This document shows, piece by piece, positions 32,139 through 42,590 of a DNA stretch of 42,721 nt. The notes beneath the pieces were generated by a model. That model saw nothing but the letters and a program-made list of their open reading frames with translations. It was not told where the DNA came from and ran no database searches. The translations under genes were made by a program, and so were the position numbers. Source of the DNA: Lachnospiraceae bacterium (GTDB lineage: Bacteria; Bacillota; Clostridia; Lachnospirales; Lachnospiraceae); the NCBI GenBank assembly GCA_022797535.1, contig JAAWKU010000009.1, positions 1 through 42,721 on the forward strand. The letters are read 5' to 3'. Position 1 is the first letter of the stretch, and every line of letters starts with the position of its first letter.

Positions 32139-32885
32139 TCAGTTCCCAAAATCATACTTCACCAGTGTCAGTCCCCGGGCCGGAGCAGTGGGACCTGCGG
32201 CCCGGCGATCCCGGGCTGCCAGCACCGTCTCCATATCCTCTGGCCTTAGCCGTCCCTGGCCCACTTCCATCAAGGTACCGGCGATAATCCGCACCATATT
32301 ATAGAGGAAGCCGCCGCCGCAGACCCGAATCACCAGTTCCGGCCCCTGCTCCAGCAGTTCCAGGGAGTGGATGCGCCGCACGGTGCTCTCCACCTGGGCC
32401 CCTGTCTGACAGAAACTTCTGAAATCATGTTCCCCCACCAAGTACTCCGCCGCGGCCCGCATGGCCTCCACATCCAGGTCATAATAGGTAAAATGAGTGT
32501 ACAGCCGTCTCGTGGGCAATGGAAAAGTTCCCCGGTAGATGCGGTATTCATAGGTCTTGCGGCTCTCCACATGGCGGGGATGCCAGTCAGGAGGCGCTTC
32601 CTCCGAACGCTGGATTCGTATGTCCTCCGGCAGGCGCTGGTTCAGCGCGTAGGAAATTTTTTCCGCAGGTATCCGCGCGGCAGTGTCAAACACCGCCACA
32701 TTGCCCAGGGCGTGAACTCCCGCATCCGTGCGGCTGGCCCCTGCAACCTGAATGGGCTCACCCAGCAGATCCGTGAGGCAGCGATTCAGTTCGCTCTCTA
32801 TTGTTATCCCATTGTTCTGCAACTGCCAGCCGTGGTAGGCCGTACCGTCGTAGGCCACCGTCAGGCGTACCCGCTTTTTTTCCAT
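32139..32885 (-). CDS. truA: tRNA pseudouridine(38-40) synthase
   Basis: 248 residues. The catalytic aspartate is in GASRTDAGVHALG, with YDGTAYHGWQLQ at the N-terminus and VCGGGFLYNMVRIIAGTL near the end. It isomerises uridines 38-40 of the anticodon stem. The start is ATG 32885 with GAGGGC upstream; a longer frame to 32987 lies in untranslated sequence. It lies between EcfT and the MBOAT gene, its usual place after the ecf genes. Confidence 0.95.
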   Translation of the reverse strand: MEKKRVRLTVAYDGTAYHGWQLQNNGITIESELNRCLTDLLGEPIQVAGASRTDAGVHALGNVAVFDTAARIPAEKISYALNQRLPEDIRIQRSEEAPPDWHPRHVESRKTYEYRIYRGTFPLPTRRLYTHFTYYDLDVEAMRAAAEYLVGEHDFRSFCQTGAQVESTVRRIHSLELLEQGPELVIRVCGGGFLYNMVRIIAGTLMEVGQGRLRPEDMETVLAARDRRAAGPTAPARGLTLVKYDFGN

Positions 32886-33005
32886 AATGCCCTCTTCCCC
32901 GGATGGCGTGAGCCGCTCCGCATCCCTTTCTCTGTGTGTCAGAACCGCCAGGCAGCGCTTCTGCGGGGTTGCCTGGGCCAATGCCATATCTGTTTGCCTG
33001 TCTGT

Positions 33006-33806
33006 CTACAACAGCACTCCCACCGCCACCTTGCAGCCCATGTACAGAAGAAGGCAAAGATACGCCAGCCGGTCTCTGCGCCGGTAGACCAGCGGTTTCA
33101 TCTTGGTGCGCCCCTCGCCTCCATGGTAGCAGCGGGCCTCCATGGCCATGGCCAGGTCGTTGGCCCGTCGAAAAGCAGAGATAAACAGGGGAACCAGCAA
33201 AGGAACCATGGCTTTGGCCCGTTTGATCAGATTGCCGCTCTCAAAGTCCGCTCCTCTGGCAATCTGCGCTTTCATGATCTTGTCCGTCTCCTCCAGCAGA
33301 ATGGGGATGAAACGCAGGGCGATGGACATGATCATGGCCACCTCATGCACCGGCACTCTGAATACTTTCAGAGGACGCAACCCCTTCTCCATGCCGTCCG
33401 TCAGATGGTTGGGAGTGGTGGTCAGGGTCATGATGGAGGACCCGATGATCAGATAACACAGGCGCAGCGCCATAAATACCGCGTTGTGCAGGCCCTCCCG
33501 GGTGATGGTCAGCTTCCAGAGGCGCACCAGCGTCTCACCGGGGGTTAGAAATAGATTGAACCCCACAGTAATCAGAAGCAGGAACAGAATGGCCTTCATG
33601 CCCCGAACCATGAATTTGAAGGGCACATGGGACAGGCCGATCACCAGCGCCAAAAAAAGCGCCCCCAGCACATAGCCCGCTATATTTTCAAACAGAAACA
33701 GGGATATGATATACAGCAGTGTCCCCGCCAGCTTCACCCGGGGATCCAGCCGGTGAATTACGGACTCTGTCTGATAATATTGTCCCAGGGTTATGTCTCT
33801 CAGCAT
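33006..33806 (-). CDS. ecfT: energy-coupling factor transporter transmembrane protein EcfT
   Basis: 266 residues with about five membrane helices. The coupling motif ARG is in AQIARGADFE, and the second in AMEARCYHGG (the second is degenerate). It couples the two EcfA ATPases to interchangeable vitamin-binding S components, which are not in the window. The start is ATG 33806 with GAGGAG 7 bases upstream. It follows ecfA2 by 123 bases. Confidence 0.92.
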   Translation of the reverse strand: MLRDITLGQYYQTESVIHRLDPRVKLAGTLLYIISLFLFENIAGYVLGALFLALVIGLSHVPFKFMVRGMKAILFLLLITVGFNLFLTPGETLVRLWKLTITREGLHNAVFMALRLCYLIIGSSIMTLTTTPNHLTDGMEKGLRPLKVFRVPVHEVAMIMSIALRFIPILLEETDKIMKAQIARGADFESGNLIKRAKAMVPLLVPLFISAFRRANDLAMAMEARCYHGGEGRTKMKPLVYRRRDRLAYLCLLLYMGCKVAVGVLL

Positions 33807-33929
33807 ATCGTAACTCCTCGCGTCAAAATGTCTGTCCTTTCCTCTGCCTGTATCCGGCTCCGTTCCAAGTTCCACTTTCCCCCATACTCCACCATATCCA
33901 CGCCAATGGGGATTCGGAACGTTCGTCCC

Positions 33930-34787
33930 TTACTTTCCCTCTTTCCCCAGCGCCTGCAGAATACGGTCCGCTGCCTCCTCCACGGTGATGGCATCCACAT
34001 CCACCGGCAGTCCCTCTTCGCGCAGCGCGCGCAGGATATATGTCACCTGGGGGGCTCCCAGGCCCATCTCCTCCAACTCCCGGTAGCGCCGGAAAACCTT
34101 TCGGGGGACATCGTCATAAATAACTTTCCCATGATTCATCACGATGATTCTGTCCACATACTCGGCCACATCCTCCATGCTATGGCTGACCAACAGGATG
34201 GTCATATTCGTCTGGGTCTGCAGCTCCTTGATCTGATCCAGGATCTCCCTGCGGCCCTTGGGATCCAAGCCGGCGGTGGGCTCATCCAGAATCAGGATCT
34301 CCGGCTGCATGGCCAGCACCCCTGCGATAGCCACCCGGCGTTTCTGGCCGCCGGACAGTTCAAAGGGAGACTGGGTGTACAATTCCTCCCACAGCCCTAC
34401 CCGGGCCAGAGCCTCCCGGGCCCGCCTCTCCACTTCTTCTTTGGGAAGTCCCAGATTCCTGGGCCCAAAGCACACATCTGAGAATACATCCACCTCAAAC
34501 AACTGATGTTCCGGGTACTGGAATACCAGCCCTACTTTGCTGCGCAGTTCTTTCTTGTCAAATCCTTTGGCATCAATGTCCTGCCCGTTAAAATAGATAT
34601 GCCCCTGGGTGGCCCGTACCAATCCGTTCAAATGCTGCATAAGGGTGGACTTACCCGAACCGGTATGGCCTATGATCCCTATGAACTGCCCCTCCGGGAT
34701 GGTCAGACAGATGTCCTCCAGCGCTCTCTGAGGCAGTGGGGCGTCCGGGTCATATACATAACTCACGTGTTCAATGGTCAGTCCCAT
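33930..34787 (-). CDS. ecfA2: energy-coupling factor transporter ATPase EcfA2
   Basis: 285 residues. Walker [11 protein letters not shown]-loop FQYPEHQLF, signature ELSGGQKRR, Walker [15 protein letters not shown]-loop VSHS. The Q-helix region (PEHQLFE) is typical of EcfA. It overlaps ecfA1 by 17 bases. Confidence 0.95.
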   Translation of the reverse strand: MGLTIEHVSYVYDPDAPLPQRALEDICLTIPEGQFIGIIGHTGSGKSTLMQHLNGLVRATQGHIYFNGQDIDAKGFDKKELRSKVGLVFQYPEHQLFEVDVFSDVCFGPRNLGLPKEEVERRAREALARVGLWEELYTQSPFELSGGQKRRVAIAGVLAMQPEILILDEPTAGLDPKGRREILDQIKELQTQTNMTILLVSHSMEDVAEYVDRIIVMNHGKVIYDDVPRKVFRRYRELEEMGLGAPQVTYILRALREEGLPVDVDAITVEEAADRILQALGKEGK

Positions 34788-35745
34788 ATTGTGCCTCCTC
34801 GCCCGCCTGCGTACCGCCAGCTTCTTCTAAAATAGCTGAAACATTGACCGAATCAGCGTCTGTATGGGGTGCATCTTCCCTTTTTGCGCCAGGCCATTCC
34901 TGCCGCTTCAGGGCCTTCACCAGTTCCTGAGTGGTCAGAATCCCCTGGGGCAGGCTTATTCCTCTTTGTTGCAGTTCGTATGCCAGCAGCGTAACCTGGG
35001 GCACATCCAGCCGCAGCTTCTGCAGCTCCTCCACCCGGGAAAAAATCTCCCGGGGCGTCCCCTCCATGGCGACCCGCCCCTGGTCCATGACGTATACATG
35101 ATCCGCGTAAATCACCTCTTCCATATAATGGGTGATAAGGATCACCGTTACCTTCTCCCGGCTGTTTAACTCCCTGACAGCGTGAATCACCTCTTTACGG
35201 CCGCTGGGATCCAGCATGGCGGTGGGTTCATCCAGCACGATACACTGGGGACGCATGGCCAGCACCCCCGCAATGGATACCCGTTGCTTCTGGCCTCCGG
35301 AAAGTCTGTTGGGCGAATGACTGCGGTACTGGTACATGCCCACGGCCCGCAGACTCTCCTCCACCCTTTTCCAGATTTCCTCTGTGGGTACACCCAGATT
35401 CTCCGGGCCAAATCCCACATCCTCCTCCACCAGCTGGCCGATAATCTGGTTGTCCGGATTCTGAAACACCATCCCTGCCCGCTGGCGGATGGCCCAGACC
35501 CGATCCTCCTGGCTGGTATCTATGCCGTCCACCCACACCGTGCCCCGGGTGGGCTGCAAGATTGCGTTTACATGCTTTGCCAAAGTGGACTTGCCGGAAC
35601 CATTGTGCCCTACAATGGCGATAAACTCTCCCTGCCGGACCTGCAGCGACACATCGTCCACCGCTCTGTTGACTCCCTCCACATTGCCCTCTTCGTCCCG
35701 TCTCAGATATTCATAAATCAGATTTTTCGTTTTTACAATACTCAT
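34771..35745 (-). CDS. ecfA1: energy-coupling factor transporter ATPase EcfA1
   Basis: 324 residues, about 40 more than usual because of a low-complexity C-terminal tail. Walker [11 protein letters not shown]-loop FQNPDNQI, signature RLSGGQKQR, Walker [14 protein letters not shown]-loop ITHY. First gene of the ecfA1-ecfA2-ecfT-truA run; diverges from the M15 peptidase gene. Confidence 0.95.
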   Translation of the reverse strand: MSIVKTKNLIYEYLRRDEEGNVEGVNRAVDDVSLQVRQGEFIAIVGHNGSGKSTLAKHVNAILQPTRGTVWVDGIDTSQEDRVWAIRQRAGMVFQNPDNQIIGQLVEEDVGFGPENLGVPTEEIWKRVEESLRAVGMYQYRSHSPNRLSGGQKQRVSIAGVLAMRPQCIVLDEPTAMLDPSGRKEVIHAVRELNSREKVTVILITHYMEEVIYADHVYVMDQGRVAMEGTPREIFSRVEELQKLRLDVPQVTLLAYELQQRGISLPQGILTTQELVKALKRQEWPGAKREDAPHTDADSVNVSAILEEAGGTQAGEEAQYGTDH

Positions 35746-35803
35746 GGGTTCTTACCTCGACTTCCTATTTTACTAAATTTAACGCGCTTTTACAACTAAA
35801 ATT

Positions 35804-35832
35804 TTGACGAACGAACCGGGGCATGCTATAAT
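35804..35832 (+). promoter_or_regulatory. sigma-A promoter of the M15 peptidase gene
   Basis: TTGACG, 17 bases, TATAAT, 24 bases before the ATG. Confidence 0.75.
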
Positions 35833-35856
35833 ATCCGCAAAGGTGGTGGAAACAAT

Positions 35857-36987
35857 ATGAATCAAAGATGGAATGCGTTGTTGAAAGGACTTGCCGCCAT
35901 AGGGGCGGTATTTGTCATATGTATCAGCCTGGGCCGGATCATCGGAATCGGCTCTGAGACCCTGGGAGATATCGCCAGAGAGTATCCACAGCCCACAGTG
36001 GCGCCGGAGTACGGAGGAAATGCCCAGGGCGACAGTTCAGACGGGTCTCAGATCGGGGGAAATACCCAGGATGGCGGTTCTGACGGGTCTCAGATCGGAG
36101 GAAATACCCAGGATGGCGGTTCAGACGGGGCTCAGATCGAGGGAAATGCCCCGGGCAACAGTTCTGACGGGGCTCAGAACGGAGCCCGGGAACCGGTGGG
36201 AAACAGCCCTTCAGATGTACCAGGCTCTCAGAATGCCGCATATGATATAGAAAACCCCACAGGAGACGCTTGGGCGTCCGGTAAGGATATAGTGACGGAT
36301 AACTTGCAAAATATGACAGAAAGCGACGGCGGCCTCTCTCTGGCCGGCCTGTCCCTGAACGGGGAATCCATGGCTGACGCCAGGATTACCTGGGAAGAGG
36401 GATTTTACTATGAGCCCCTCTCCCAGGAGTTGGTGGATTATATAACAGGTGTTTCTTATCCCAATGACTTGGAAAAACCGGCGATTACCGTAGAGGACCT
36501 GTGTTACCTCCATGTGCTCTACAGAGATTTTGAAGGGAATTCTGCAGAAGGGGAACTGATCTGCAATCAAGCCATTGCGCAGGATCTTGTAGAGATATTC
36601 CACGAATTGTACAAGGCCGAGTATCAGATTGAACGAATCAGACTGATTGATGTCTACGGCGGGGATGATGATCTATCCATGACAGACAACAATACCTCCT
36701 GTTTCAATTACCGCATAGTGGCAGGCTCCTCCAGCCTGTCCAGACATGCCTATGGGCTGGCCATTGACATCAACCCCCTGTACAACCCGTATATCACCTA
36801 CAACAAGGATCACACGATCAATGTGTCTCCTGAAGCTGGAGAAGACTATGCGGATCGGAGCAAGGCTTTCCCCTATAAAATCGACGAAGAGGATCTGTGT
36901 TACCGCCTGTTCAAGGAGCATGGCTTTTCCTGGGGCGGCGACTGGAACTCCTGCAAGGACTATCAGCATTTCCAGAAGATCCCCTGA
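35857..36987 (+). CDS. VanY/M15-type D,D- or L,D-peptidase, membrane anchored
   Basis: 376 residues. A membrane anchor at about 8-27, then a long disordered linker with four 14-residue repeats (53-108), then the catalytic domain. SLSRHAYGLAIDINPLYNP holds the zinc-binding H and D (SxHxxGxAxD), and the end DWNSCKDYQHFQK the final zinc histidine. It cuts peptidoglycan stem or cross-link peptides outside the membrane. It is the only plus-strand gene in the right half, with its own promoter. Its end overlaps the small minus-strand frame at 36963 by 25 bases. Confidence 0.85.
   Translation: MNQRWNALLKGLAAIGAVFVICISLGRIIGIGSETLGDIAREYPQPTVAPEYGGNAQGDSSDGSQIGGNTQDGGSDGSQIGGNTQDGGSDGAQIEGNAPGNSSDGAQNGAREPVGNSPSDVPGSQNAAYDIENPTGDAWASGKDIVTDNLQNMTESDGGLSLAGLSLNGESMADARITWEEGFYYEPLSQELVDYITGVSYPNDLEKPAITVEDLCYLHVLYRDFEGNSAEGELICNQAIAQDLVEIFHELYKAEYQIERIRLIDVYGGDDDLSMTDNNTSCFNYRIVAGSSSLSRHAYGLAIDINPLYNPYITYNKDHTINVSPEAGEDYADRSKAFPYKIDEEDLCYRLFKEHGFSWGGDWNSCKDYQHFQKIP
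36013..36180 (+). repeat. four 42-bp repeats in the peptidase linker
   Basis: Units GGNAQGDSSDGSQI, GGNTQDGGSDGSQI, GGNTQDGGSDGAQI and EGNAPGNSSDGAQN are adjacent, 42 bases each. Confidence 0.9.
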
Positions 36988-37163
36988 ACCTCTATAGCAA
37001 CTGATTTCCTGCCTCCTGCCCGAAGCAGACGAAACATCTTGTTACGGGACTGCCTGTAAAGAGCCCTCTGCGCAGAAGGCAGGTTCTCCAAATGCTGCCA
37101 GTCATGGAACGTAAAATCTCGAACGATCGCTTTTTCGCTTGTCAGATCTTTTTTGGTAATCAT
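36963..37163 (-). CDS. small hypothetical protein
   Basis: 66 residues, starting MITKKDLTSEKAIVRDFTF and ending with a basic segment and GIFWKC. A full AGGAGG is 4 bases before the ATG, the best argument that it is real. I do not recognise the family. It lies 127 bases from rplQ. The leader contains a long hairpin (GAGGGTGTCGC / GCGGCGCCCTC with two G-U pairs), without a T run. It is transcribed in the same direction as the ribosomal operon and could be the last member. Confidence 0.55.
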   Translation of the reverse strand: MITKKDLTSEKAIVRDFTFHDWQHLENLPSAQRALYRQSRNKMFRLLRAGGRKSVAIEVQGIFWKC

Positions 37164-37290
37164 GATACCTCCTTACATAGAGCGAGGGCGCCGCTCAACC
37201 ATCCAATTTGATGATTTTGCGACACCCTCTTTCTAATTCCTTCAATCAATTACTTTTCTATTTACGCACCCCAGGGCCGGTTTATGATTC

Positions 37291-37896
37291 TTATACCAGC
37301 TCCAGAATAACCTCCATGGCCGCATCACCCTTGCGCTGGCCAATCTTCACGATCCTGGTGTAACCGCCCTTACGATCCACGTACTTGGGAGCATACTCAT
37401 CAAACAGCTTTGCAACCAGGTCCACTTCCTTGGTGTTGCGCTTTCTGCCGGCAGCCTCCTTGGGAACATCCACCACAGGATACAGCACTCTCAGCATCTG
37501 GCGACGGGCATGAAGTCTGCTGGGAAGATCCTTCTTGATCTCCTTCTCCACCTCGTCATAAACGGTAACGGTAACGCCGTTTTCGATTCTCAGGATCTTG
37601 CCATCCTTGTCGCGATGGGTCTCGGACAGTACGGCCCCGGTATCCTTGTCAACGATCTGCTTTACCCTCTTGCCGTCCTTGTCCTTGCGGGCAACCTTGG
37701 CTGTCACAGTAACGGTCTCAAAGTTATCCTTCTCCTTGACCGCCATGGCCACCAGGCCGTCAACGATCTTCTGAACCTCCTTGGCCCTGGCCTGGGTGGT
37801 AACAATCCTGCCGTTTGCAATCAGGGCTGTAGCCTGATTTCTCAACAATGCTTTTCTCTGGGAGGAAGTCCTGCCCAGCTTTCTGTACTTTGCCAT
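37291..37896 (-). CDS. rplQ: 50S ribosomal protein L17 with internal insert
   Basis: 201 residues, against about 115-130 in most bacteria. The start [21 protein letters not shown], and the end [23 protein letters not shown], are L17. Residues about 58-120 are a charged insert ([14 protein letters not shown] and on). ATG 37896 is chosen (AAAGGA upstream); the frame extends 7 codons earlier. Last classical gene of the operon. Confidence 0.95.
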   Translation of the reverse strand: MAKYRKLGRTSSQRKALLRNQATALIANGRIVTTQARAKEVQKIVDGLVAMAVKEKDNFETVTVTAKVARKDKDGKRVKQIVDKDTGAVLSETHRDKDGKILRIENGVTVTVYDEVEKEIKKDLPSRLHARRQMLRVLYPVVDVPKEAAGRKRNTKEVDLVAKLFDEYAPKYVDRKGGYTRIVKIGQRKGDAAMEVILELV

Positions 37897-38039
37897 AACG
37901 ATATTTCCTTTCTCCATTCATGGTACACCCGGCCACGCTCTTCGGACTTACATACCGGATGCAGTTTCATTTCCATAAAGAGTTACAGTCCCCCCATGCC
38001 TATAGGGCTTACTGGAGGAACAAAATTATGTTCCCAGTC

Positions 38040-38996
38040 TCAGTCCTCGCTGGGATTAAGCTGCAAGCCCAATTCCTTCAGCTTTGCCAGCACTTCCTCC
38101 AGGGACTTGCGTCCCAGATTCCGCACTTTCATCATATCTTCCGAGGTCTTGTTGGTCAACTCCTCCACCGTATTGATACCCGCCCTCTTCAGGCAATTGT
38201 AGGAACGGACAGAAAGCTCCAACTCGTCTATGCTCATCTCCAGCACTTTCTCTTTTTCGTTATCCTCTTTCTCAACCATAACTTCAGCATTCTTGGCATT
38301 CTCGGACAGGTTGATGAAAAGGCTCAAATGCTCGCTGAGCACCTTGGCGGCCAGGCTGACAGCCTCGTCCGGCACCAGTGTGCCGTTGGTATGGACATCC
38401 AATGTCAGCTTGTCAAAATCCGTGATCTGGCCTACACGGGTATTCTGTACAGTAACGTTCACTCTCTCTACCGGTGTGTAGATCGAATCTATGGCAATCA
38501 CGCCGATGGGTAAATCTTCGCGTTTGTTCTTATCGGCACTCACGTAGCCTCTGCCCCTGGTGATGGTCAGTTCCATGTACAGCTTGGTGTTCTTGCCGCT
38601 GAGAGTGGCAATCACCAGGTCGGGATTGAGAATCTCTATGTCCTGATCCACCTGAATATCGGAGGCCCGCACTACGCCCTCGCCTTCATACTCGATGTAC
38701 GCAGTCTTAACCTCATTGGTCTCGCTGTTGTTCCGGATGGCCAGGCTCTTGATATTCATAATGATTTCCGTCACGTCCTCTTTTACGCCGGGAACGGAAC
38801 TGAACTCATGTAATACACCCTCAATCTTCACCTGACTCACCGCCGCGCCGGGCAGGGAGGAAAGCATAATTCTTCTCAGGGAATTGCCAAGCGTAATACC
38901 ATAGCCCCTTTCCAAAGGCTCCACTACGAATTTACCGTATTTTTTGTCTTCCGAGATTTCAACAACCTCAATATTTGGTCTTTCAAAATCAAACAC
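38040..38996 (-). CDS. rpoA: DNA-directed RNA polymerase alpha subunit
   Basis: 318 residues, full length. The N-terminal assembly domain has [18 protein letters not shown], and the C-terminal domain has [17 protein letters not shown] and [11 protein letters not shown], for UP-element and activator contacts. GTG start at 38996, GGAGGG 8 bases upstream. Confidence 0.98.
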   Translation of the reverse strand: MFDFERPNIEVVEISEDKKYGKFVVEPLERGYGITLGNSLRRIMLSSLPGAAVSQVKIEGVLHEFSSVPGVKEDVTEIIMNIKSLAIRNNSETNEVKTAYIEYEGEGVVRASDIQVDQDIEILNPDLVIATLSGKNTKLYMELTITRGRGYVSADKNKREDLPIGVIAIDSIYTPVERVNVTVQNTRVGQITDFDKLTLDVHTNGTLVPDEAVSLAAKVLSEHLSLFINLSENAKNAEVMVEKEDNEKEKVLEMSIDELELSVRSYNCLKRAGINTVEELTNKTSEDMMKVRNLGRKSLEEVLAKLKELGLQLNPSED

Positions 38997-39048
38997 TACA
39001 AATACCCTCCTTTATACGGCTATTTTCGGCCAAGAGCATGGTGGCGGT

Positions 39049-39642
39049 TTACTTGGAATACAACTCGACGATCAGCATCTCGTCCACGGGCACATCGATC
39101 ATCTCCCTGGTGGGAAGATTCTTGATGGTTCCCTTCAGAGCCTCAATGTCCGCATCCATCCATTCGGGCACGAGCCTGCCGCCGGTCACTTCCACGATAT
39201 CCTTAAATCTCTGCAGAGATCTGGACTTCTCCCGGATCTCGATCACATCACCGGCCTTGATCAGGTAGGAAGGAATATTTACTACCCTGCCGTTGACGGT
39301 CACATGCTTGTGGCCTACCACCTGACGCGCCTCTCTTCTGGTCCTTGCGAAGCCCATGCGGAATACCACATTGTCCAGCCTGCTCTCCAGCATTATCATC
39401 AGGTTCTCACCGGTCATGCCCTTCATTTTGTCGGCCTTTACATAGTAGTTGTGGAAAGGCTTTTCCAACACGCCGTAGATGAACTTGGCTTTCTGCTTCT
39501 CGCGAAGCTGCAGCCCATACTCACTCACCTTCTTGCCGGCCCTGGCATTGGTCCTGTTGGACTTCTTGTCATAGCCCAGATAGGAAGGCTCCAGGCCTAA
39601 TGATCTGCATCTCTTTAAAACGGGTACACGATTAACTGCCAT
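39049..39642 (-). CDS. rpsD: 30S ribosomal protein S4
   Basis: 197 residues; S4 RNA-binding domain with [19 protein letters not shown] and [22 protein letters not shown] upstream. In many bacteria S4 represses translation of this operon. The zinc-binding cysteines of C+ type S4 are absent: only one N-terminal cysteine is seen. Confidence 0.97.
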   Translation of the reverse strand: MAVNRVPVLKRCRSLGLEPSYLGYDKKSNRTNARAGKKVSEYGLQLREKQKAKFIYGVLEKPFHNYYVKADKMKGMTGENLMIMLESRLDNVVFRMGFARTRREARQVVGHKHVTVNGRVVNIPSYLIKAGDVIEIREKSRSLQRFKDIVEVTGGRLVPEWMDADIEALKGTIKNLPTREMIDVPVDEMLIVELYSK

Positions 39643-39791
39643 TTTTCATATTCTCCTTATAATCATGATGTTTACAATACCGCTACGGCAAGCAGCCCGG
39701 CATAATGCCCTGGCCCCTCGCCGCCGATACCTTCTTCCAACTCTGCCATGCGCCGGAATTTGCCCTGTGGGCAGACCGGCTGCATTTATTA

Positions 39792-40184
39792 TTAGACTCT
39801 TCTCCTCTTGGGAGGACGGCATCCATTGTGAGGAACCGGAGTTACGTCACGAATGCTGGTCACTTCCAGGCCGCAGGCAGACAAAGCCCTGATGGCTGCC
39901 TCACGTCCTGATCCGGGACCCTTTACAAATACGTCCACGGTCTTAAGGCCATGTACCAGAGCGGCCTTTGTGGCTGTTTCTGCTGCCATCTGCGCAGCAT
40001 ACGGAGTAGATTTCCTTGAACCTCTAAAACCAAGACCACCGGCACTTGCCCAGCTCAGAGCATTGCCCTCAGCATCGGTCAGCGTAACAATCGTATTGTT
40101 AAAAGACGACTGAATGTGTGCCTGTCCCCGTTCAACGTTTTTCTTGACACGTTTCTTTGTTACTTTCTTTGCAACTTTTGCCAT
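39792..40184 (-). CDS. rpsK: 30S ribosomal protein S11
   Basis: 130 residues; [18 protein letters not shown], then [17 protein letters not shown] ([15 protein letters not shown]), and the [11 protein letters not shown] end. 149 bases to rpsD with nothing recognisable between. Confidence 0.98.
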   Translation of the reverse strand: MAKVAKKVTKKRVKKNVERGQAHIQSSFNNTIVTLTDAEGNALSWASAGGLGFRGSRKSTPYAAQMAAETATKAALVHGLKTVDVFVKGPGSGREAAIRALSACGLEVTSIRDVTPVPHNGCRPPKRRRV

Positions 40185-40230
40185 TTTAAACTAACCTACT
40201 TTCCTGATAATCATTGTTCTGTGAAGAAAA

Positions 40231-40602
40231 TTACTTCTTCTTGTTAGCAACGGTACGCTTGGGTCCCTTGCGGGTCCTGGCGTTGTTTTTGGTATTCTGG
40301 CCGCGGACGGGCAGACCCTTGCGGTGACGAATGCCGCGATAGCAGCCGATCTCCTGCAGTCTCTTGATGTTCAGGGCCGTCTCCCTGCGGAGGTCACCCT
40401 CCACCATAATGTTCAGCTTCTCAATAGCCTCGCTGATCTTCTTAACTTCCTCGTCAGTTACGTCCCTTACGCGGGTATCAGGACTCACACCTGCCTCCGC
40501 CAGGATCTTGTTTGCGCTTACTCTACCGATACCATAGATGTAAGTCAAACCGATTTCGATTCGTTTTTCCCTAGGTAAATCCACACCTGCGATACGAGCC
40601 AT
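40231..40602 (-). CDS. rpsM: 30S ribosomal protein S13
   Basis: 123 residues; [29 protein letters not shown] and [29 protein letters not shown] ribosome binding site directly before ATG 40602. Confidence 0.98.
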   Translation of the reverse strand: MARIAGVDLPREKRIEIGLTYIYGIGRVSANKILAEAGVSPDTRVRDVTDEEVKKISEAIEKLNIMVEGDLRRETALNIKRLQEIGCYRGIRHRKGLPVRGQNTKNNARTRKGPKRTVANKKK

Positions 40603-40949
40603 TTACGTTTCCTCCATTTTCTTTGCGCTTCCGCTCCTGCGGAAATAAACGCTGCGTACACATCTGGTCTGTTTTTTGTACGCCTGTTACTAATTGATTG
40701 GGGCTTTCACCCAACCGGACGCCTTCTGTTACTAATCCGATCTTCCCCGGACAACTGTCCCCGATCCGCCGCGGTATCATGCAACACCTGCAGCAATAGG
40801 ACAAGGCCAGGTAACCAAGAAGTAATCTCCGTAAGCTCCATCCCAGTTCTATGATAATCAGCCCTCCTGTGCAGGGGACTGGTTCAGCCGCACATAACAA
40901 CTGGACAAGAACTCACATACCTGATCAAAAAGCGGTAATCAGGCGGTGA
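40603..40949 (-). other. 347-base rpmJ-rpsM gap without gene, candidate leader RNA
   Basis: No convincing reading frame with a ribosome binding site. Within it ATTAGTAACAG occurs twice, 42 bases apart (40684-40694 and 40726-40736), flanking a TTGGG / CCCAA hairpin. Normally this gap is short. Confidence 0.4.
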
Positions 40950-41063
40950 TTATCCCTGCCTCTGCTTGTGTTTCGGATTCTCACAAATAACTCTGATGCG
41001 TCCTTTTCTCTTGATGATTTTGCACTTTTCGCAAATCGGTTTTACTGATGATCTAACCTTCAC
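40950..41063 (-). CDS. rpmJ: 50S ribosomal protein L36
   Basis: 37 residues from a GTG start at 41063 with GGAGGG 6 bases upstream. The sequence [18 protein letters not shown], then [13 protein letters not shown] keeps the zinc ligands CxxC...C...H. Usual place between infA and rpsM. Confidence 0.96.
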   Translation of the reverse strand: MKVRSSVKPICEKCKIIKRKGRIRVICENPKHKQRQG

Positions 41064-41176
41064 GTTAAACCCTCCTTTCAAAAAAGACCGTTTTACATTA
41101 TAGCACGCGCTTTTCTCCAATGCAAGTCTTTTTTCCTGTAAAAAACATCTTTTTTCCAGATTTTACCGCAGTTTCG

Positions 41177-41395
41177 TTACTTATCCCTCCAGATGATGCG
41201 TCCCTTGGACAGATCATAGGGGGACAGTTCCAGTGTCACCCTGTCGCCGGGCAGGATACGGATAAAGTTCTGACGCAGCTTGCCGCTGATATGCGCCAGC
41301 ACCCGGTGCCCGTTCTCCAGTTCCACCTGGAACATGGTGTTGGGCAACTTCTCTACCACCGTACCCTCGATTTCAATTACATCGCTCTTTGACAT
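41177..41395 (-). CDS. infA: translation initiation factor IF-1
   Basis: 72 residues, the standard length. OB-fold with [37 protein letters not shown] and KGRIIWR. GAGGAG before the ATG. Confidence 0.98.
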   Translation of the reverse strand: MSKSDVIEIEGTVVEKLPNTMFQVELENGHRVLAHISGKLRQNFIRILPGDRVTLELSPYDLSKGRIIWRDK

Positions 41396-41460
41396 ATACG
41401 CTCTCCTCTCCAGGCCCTTCCTGGCAATTCCCTGCGGCGCTTTATCCGCGCCCTGCGGAT

Positions 41461-41721
41461 TTACCTGGCAGCCAAATATTGTTTTATGGCATATTTGATT
41501 TCATGGTCAAATACAGTCTCTCTTTCCAGCAGCCGCTTTTGCAGACCCCCGTCCACCGTCTCCCGGATCACCTGGATATGTCTGCGGCTCTTTTTCTTGG
41601 GACGATCCATACTGCGCAGGCGGCCGTCGCTGAGATAGACGAACGCGCCTTCCTCCCCCACGATGACATATAGGCTCCCTGCGTCATGTCCCGCTTTGGA
41701 CGTTGCAAAATACCCTGTCAT
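41461..41721 (-). CDS. KOW-domain RNA-binding protein
   Basis: 86 residues from ATG 41721 (GGGGGC upstream); a frame to 41784 exists. The KOW-like segment is [20 protein letters not shown] and a basic [13 protein letters not shown] follows. Clostridia usually have this small gene between map and infA. It may bind rRNA; its role is unknown. Confidence 0.8.
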   Translation of the reverse strand: MTGYFATSKAGHDAGSLYVIVGEEGAFVYLSDGRLRSMDRPKKKSRRHIQVIRETVDGGLQKRLLERETVFDHEIKYAIKQYLAAR

Positions 41722-41804
41722 GCCTGCCCCCTTCGCATGCGGCGCCCACATTATGCCGCGCCGCGTAAATCTCATGGCTTCCACCGGAAACCGAAGCCGG
41801 ATCT

Positions 41805-42557
41805 CTAATACAATGTCAGTATCTCCGGCTCTCCGTCCGTGACCAGGATGGTGTTCTCATAGTGGGCGGAAAGAGAGCCATCCTCCGTCACCACCGTCCA
41901 GTCGTCGTCCAGCCACACCACATCCGCTGCTCCCATATTGATCATGGGCTCGATGGCCAGCGTCATACCGGCCCGGAGCCGGATGCCTCTGCGCTTCTGT
42001 GCAAAATTGGGAATCTGGGGATCCTCGTGCAGCGCCGTTCCGATTCCATGTCCCACCAGGTCCCTCACGATGCCGTACCCGAAGGAAGTGGCGTAAGCAT
42101 CTATGGCATTGGAAATGTCAAATAGATAATTGCCTGCTTTCGCCATCTTTATACCCTCGAAAAAGCACTGCCTGGTCACATCCATAAGCTGCTGTGCCTG
42201 AGGGCTCACCTTGCCTACTCCATGGGTGCGGGCGGCGTCGGAATGATATCCCTTGTAGATCAGGCCGGCGTCCAGACTGACAATATCGCCCTCCTGAAGG
42301 ATGCGGTGCTTGTTGGGAATTCCATGCACCACCTCGTCGTTGACCGACACGCAGATGGAGGCGGGATATCTGTGATAGTTCTTAAAGTTGGGAATGCACC
42401 CCATCTTTCGGATCAGAGTGTCACCCAGAATATCAATCTCCTTGGTGGACATCCCCGGCTTTATGGCCTCCTCCATCTCCTTGTGCACGATGGCCAGAAG
42501 CCTGCAGGACTCCCGCATCAATTCTATCTCTCTCTCCGTTTTAATCGTCACCGCCAT
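41805..42557 (-). CDS. map: methionine aminopeptidase, type I
   Basis: 250 residues. Metal ligands are visible in SLDAGLIYKGYHSDAART, GHGIGTALHEDP, AIEPMI and HYENTILV. It removes the initiator methionine from new proteins. GAGG 9 bases before ATG 42557. The repeat region begins 33 bases upstream. Confidence 0.97.
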   Translation of the reverse strand: MAVTIKTEREIELMRESCRLLAIVHKEMEEAIKPGMSTKEIDILGDTLIRKMGCIPNFKNYHRYPASICVSVNDEVVHGIPNKHRILQEGDIVSLDAGLIYKGYHSDAARTHGVGKVSPQAQQLMDVTRQCFFEGIKMAKAGNYLFDISNAIDAYATSFGYGIVRDLVGHGIGTALHEDPQIPNFAQKRRGIRLRAGMTLAIEPMINMGAADVVWLDDDWTVVTEDGSLSAHYENTILVTDGEPEILTLY

Positions 42558-42590
42558 AACTGCTATCCTCTTTTCAAACTTTCCTCAACA

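Noticed and set aside
32367..33548. 393-codon plus-strand frame
   Set aside because: Antisense to truA and ecfT, both secure.
40571..40900. Frame upstream of rpsM
   Set aside because: Out of frame with rpsM and overlapping its start; no ribosome binding site and no family features.
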